Source: Hydrogenoanaerobacterium sp032017025
GTDB taxonomy: Bacteria; Bacillota; Clostridia; Oscillospirales; Ruminococcaceae
Direction: 5' to 3'
NCBI RefSeq assembly: GCF_032017025.1
Contig: NZ_DALZQO010000004.1
Coordinates: forward strand, 62,001-126,000
DNA length: 64,000 bases
Under the pieces are notes generated by a model. It had not been told where the DNA came from. It saw only the letters and a list, made by a program, of their open reading frames with translations, and made no database searches. Positions 61,332 through 64,000 of this stretch are shown here, piece after piece. Made by a program: the position numbers and the translations under genes. Numbering within the stretch: the stretch's first letter is position 1; each line of letters opens with the position of its first letter.

Positions 61332-62349
61332 TTTTTATCTCCTGTGCGCTGTTTTTAATCTCCTGCAAACCCTTTTGAATCTCACCGATTACATCCTTTT
61401 CGGCAAAGCTTGCCGCCTGACGAATGGCATTTTTAAACGCCTTGGCATTGGAGCTGCCATGTGCCTTGATGGTAGGTTTTGCAGTGCCGAGCAGTGCAGC
61501 GCCACCATGCTCGGTGTAATCCATTTGTTTTTTAAAGTTAGACATCCCTTTTTTAACCGCAAGTGCAGAAAGCTTTGTTGTGAAGTTCTGCATAAAAATA
61601 CCCTTGATCTGCTGCGTAAACGCTTTTGCAACACCCTCAGTAAGCTTTAACACAATGTTGCCCGAAAAACCGTCACACAAGGCGACATCACACGCGCCAA
61701 ACGGAAGCTCGCGCGGTTCGACATTGCCTGCAAAATTGATAGGAGCTTTTTTAAGCAGTTTATAGGCACCAAGCTGAAGCTCGCCGCCCTTGCTCTCTTC
61801 AACACCTACGTTGATCAGCCCTATTCTGGGGTTTTCAATTCCCATAATCTTATTCATATACGCCGAACCCATGATACCAAACTGCATTAGCATTTCGGGA
61901 CGACATTCAATATTTGCGCCGGAATCGAGCAGCATATATTTGCCGCTGCCACCCACGCAGGGGATGACAGGAGCAAACGCCGCACGCTTGATACCCTTGA
62001 TACGCTTTACAATGAGCGATGCACCGACTACCAAGGCACCGCTGCTGCCCGCTGTGACAAACGCGTCGCCCCTACCCTCGGAAAGCAGCTTTAAACCCAC
62101 TGCAAGCGAGCTGTCTGCATATTCCTTCATAATAGAGGTTGGCTCAGCGCAAACAGGAATAACGTTTGGTGCATGTGCAATCTCAATGCCGCTGAGCGGA
62201 ATGCCCTGTTCGCTTGCCACACGTTTAATGACTGCTTCATCACCGGTGAGCAGTATATCAATGCCATACTCCTGCACCGCCAACGCCGCACCTTTCAAGG
62301 CTTCAACGGGAGCGTTGTCTCCGCCAAATGCATCCAAAATTACTTTCAT
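61318..62349 (-). CDS. plsX: Phosphate acyltransferase PlsX
   Basis: Makes acyl-phosphate from acyl-ACP for phosphatidic acid synthesis. The 343-aa protein has the family start MKVILDAFGGDNAP, then TAGSSGALVVGASLIVKRI, VDSG-type residues in LLDSGAN, and CDGFSGNIVLKLTEG. It lies 21 nt after trmFO and overlaps rnc by 14 nt. Lack of acpP next door means acyl carrier protein is encoded elsewhere. Confidence 0.95.
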   Translation of the reverse strand: MKVILDAFGGDNAPVEALKGAALAVQEYGIDILLTGDEAVIKRVASEQGIPLSGIEIAHAPNVIPVCAEPTSIMKEYADSSLAVGLKLLSEGRGDAFVTAGSSGALVVGASLIVKRIKGIKRAAFAPVIPCVGGSGKYMLLDSGANIECRPEMLMQFGIMGSAYMNKIMGIENPRIGLINVGVEESKGGELQLGAYKLLKKAPINFAGNVEPRELPFGACDVALCDGFSGNIVLKLTEGVAKAFTQQIKGIFMQNFTTKLSALAVKKGMSNFKKQMDYTEHGGAALLGTAKPTIKAHGSSNAKAFKNAIRQAASFAEKDVIGEIQKGLQEIKNSAQEIKNEAT

Positions 62350-62370
62350 TTAAGCACCGCCAATCTATTA

Positions 62371-63672
62371 TTATTTAATCGTAGCTATTTGTTCGTCCAG
62401 CTTTTGCAAACCACGCTGTGCAAGCGCAAGGTAACGCGCGCTCTTGTCGCGGATTTTTTCACCCAGAGGTGGTAAAATGCCCATATTACAGCCCATTGGC
62501 TGAAAGCTGGCAACGCTTTCGTCACTGATATAGGCGGTAAGTGCGCCCAACATGGTTTCCCGCGGCAGAATCAGCGGCTGCCCGCCCTGCAAACGCCGGG
62601 CAAGGTTGATGCCTGCCAGAATACCCGAAGCCGCGGACTCGATGTAGCCCTCAACACCCGTTATCTGCCCCGCAAAATAGATTCTACTGTCCTTTTTGAG
62701 GCGATAGGTGCTATCCAAAAGGCGCGGGCTATCGATAAACGTATTGCGGTGCATCACACCATAACGCATAAAATCAGCATGTTCCAGCCCCGGTATCATA
62801 GAAAATACACGCTTTTGCTCGGGGAAACGCAGGTTAGTTTGAAAACCCACCAGATTATAAAGGCTGCCCTCGGCATTTTCTTTGCGCAGCTGTACAACTG
62901 CCCAGGGGCGATGCCCTGTGTTAGGATCGCGCAGCCCGACAGGCTTGAGCGGACCGTAGCGGATGGCATCGGTGCCGCGCTTGGCGAGTACCTCCACCGG
63001 CATACAGCCCTCGTAAACCGTCATATTCTCAAAGCTTTTCAGCTCTACCGATTCCGCAGAAACCAGTGCGCTGTGAAAGCTTTCGTACTCCTCTTTATTC
63101 ATGGGGCAATTGATGTAATCCGCATCGCCACGGTCGTAACGGGCGGCAAAAAACACCTTGTCCTGATCAATGCTGTCGAAGGTGACAATCGGTGCTGCGG
63201 CATCGTAAAAGCTGAGGTATTCGCCGCCGAGCAAGCTCTTGATTGTTGTAGAAAAAGCGTCAGAGGTAAGCGGCCCTGTGGCGATAATTACATCCTCATC
63301 CGGGATTCCAGTTACCTCACCAGTGACAACCTCGATATTGGGGTGGTCTGAAATCTTAGCCGTCACCCTGTTGGAAAACTGTTCGCGGTCCACCGCGAGC
63401 GCGCCGCCTGCCGAAACCGCAGTAGCGTCGGCACATTCTATAATAAGCGAGCCAAGACGACGCATCTCCTCTTTGAGAAGCCCCGCCGCAGACTCTATAC
63501 GCATTGCCTTGAGTGAATTGGAGCAGACAAGCTCTGCAAAGCCATTGTATTTATGAGCAGGCGAGAATTTTTGCGGCTTCATTTCGTGCAGCCGCACCTT
63601 TATGCCGTGGTTCGCAAGCTGCCACGCGGCTTCACAGCCCGCAAGCCCCGCCCCGATAACCGATACCGACAT
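62371..63672 (-). CDS. trmFO: Methylenetetrahydrofolate-tRNA (uracil-5-)-methyltransferase TrmFO
   Basis: Folate- and FAD-dependent enzyme forming m5U54 in tRNA. The start ATG at 63670-63672 overlaps the topA stop. The 433-aa protein begins MSVSVIGAGLAGCEAAWQLA, the FAD-binding GxGxxG. Characteristic regions are SNSLKAMRIESAAGLLKEEM, ATGPLTSDAF, CPMNKEEYESF, and the C-terminal QITGVEGYIESAASGILAG. Position after topA is the standard Firmicute order. Confidence 0.95.
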   Translation of the reverse strand: MSVSVIGAGLAGCEAAWQLANHGIKVRLHEMKPQKFSPAHKYNGFAELVCSNSLKAMRIESAAGLLKEEMRRLGSLIIECADATAVSAGGALAVDREQFSNRVTAKISDHPNIEVVTGEVTGIPDEDVIIATGPLTSDAFSTTIKSLLGGEYLSFYDAAAPIVTFDSIDQDKVFFAARYDRGDADYINCPMNKEEYESFHSALVSAESVELKSFENMTVYEGCMPVEVLAKRGTDAIRYGPLKPVGLRDPNTGHRPWAVVQLRKENAEGSLYNLVGFQTNLRFPEQKRVFSMIPGLEHADFMRYGVMHRNTFIDSPRLLDSTYRLKKDSRIYFAGQITGVEGYIESAASGILAGINLARRLQGGQPLILPRETMLGALTAYISDESVASFQPMGCNMGILPPLGEKIRDKSARYLALAQRGLQKLDEQIATIK

Positions 63673-64000
63673 CAATCCTTCAACCCTCTCTCATAATCGC
63701 AATTTTCCTTCGCACAATAGATTTTGCCCATCTTACCGGTCTTCTTAAACAAGGTGGCGTCACAATCGGGGCAATTTTCCTTCAGCGGCAGATCCCACGT
63801 GATAAAATCGCAGTTGGGGTAACCGCTGCAGCCATAAAACACCCTGCCCTTTTGTGATTTTTTAGCGAGCATTTTGGAGCCACATTTGGGGCAATTGCCC
63901 TCGGTCTCCTGCACGATCTTCTTGGTGTTTTTGCATTCGGGGAACCCGGGACATGCAAGGAATTTGCCAAAGCGACCGGATTTGATGACCATTCTGCGGC
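63672..64000 (-). CDS. topA: DNA topoisomerase I, C-terminal fragment
   Basis: The window edge cuts this gene; the frame stays open to base 64000, leaving 108 codons. Only C-terminal zinc-ribbon repeats are present: CPGFPECKN, CPKCGSKM, GCSGYPNCDF, CPDCDATLF and CAKENCDYE. The segment RRMVIKSGRFGKFLAC is typical of bacterial topoisomerase I tails. It overlaps trmFO by 1 nt (TGATG). Confidence 0.92.
   Translation of the reverse strand, partial: RRMVIKSGRFGKFLACPGFPECKNTKKIVQETEGNCPKCGSKMLAKKSQKGRVFYGCSGYPNCDFITWDLPLKENCPDCDATLFKKTGKMGKIYCAKENCDYERGLKD

Noticed and set aside
1..64000. CRISPR arrays, tRNA/rRNA genes, prophage or insertion sequences
   Set aside because: No regularly spaced repeats, cas, transposase, integrase or phage genes were seen, and no tRNA cloverleaf was recognised by eye.

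Overview
The window comes from the chromosome of a Gram-positive, endospore-forming Clostridia member, most likely Oscillospiraceae/Ruminococcaceae. The evidence is a complete spoIIIAA-AH operon, yunB, a T-box leader, GGAGG-type ribosome binding sites, frequent TTG/GTG starts, a GatCAB amidotransferase and a clostridial gene order. Two 10-N placeholders show that this is a draft or metagenome assembly. Almost every gene lies on the minus strand, so the layout is best read from high to low coordinates.

Region A (64000 to 48700, minus) is housekeeping: topA (cut by the window edge), trmFO, plsX, rnc, an Elp3-like radical SAM gene, smc (interrupted by an assembly gap), ftsY, rdgB, a YhbY-type RNA-binding gene, a fused nadD-yqeK gene, an LCP-family gene, rsfS and leuS. 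Many of these overlap or abut. Region B (48600 to 44100) holds rpsU, a yqeG-type phosphatase, an endonuclease IV-like TIM barrel, aroQ, an M24 aminopeptidase, efp and a CD1247-like acidic zinc-ribbon protein. It ends at an assembly gap lying inside an inverted repeat. Region C (43900 to 39700) is a MarR regulator with a heterodimeric ABC exporter and a candidate operator.

Region D (39700 to 35900, plus) holds an ECF sigma factor, its putative anti-sigma factor and two membrane proteins, all overlapping and so probably translationally coupled. A SorC-type regulator lies beside them. Region E (35500 to 28050, minus) is an eight-gene nucleoside operon that the SorC protein probably controls: a UroD/MtaA-like protein, uridine phosphorylase, nucleoside hydrolase, an MFS transporter and a complete ECF transporter (S, T, two ATPases). 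It is the strongest candidate for an uncharacterised salvage pathway. Region F (28003 to 24550, plus) is a secreted three-part amidase with a small Cys-rich protein gene. Upstream of them is a tandem hairpin array behind an extended -10 promoter, which may be a new structured RNA.

Region G (24400 to 19300, minus) includes a HAD phosphatase, then a T-box riboswitch that I read as isoleucine-specific. It controls an XRE-cupin regulator and an acyl-CoA synthetase, not an aminoacyl-tRNA synthetase. A variant metallo-beta-lactamase-fold gene and yunB follow. Region H (19300 to 1, minus) runs ligA, gatCAB, the spoIIIA operon, an Asp23/YqhY protein, nusB, a Kae1-like gene, xseA, xseB, ispA, a DUF212 gene, dxs, tlyA, nadK and argR. 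This matches the conserved Firmicute spoIIIA-nusB-xse-isp-dxs-tlyA-argR order. No tRNA, rRNA, CRISPR array, prophage or insertion sequence was recognised.
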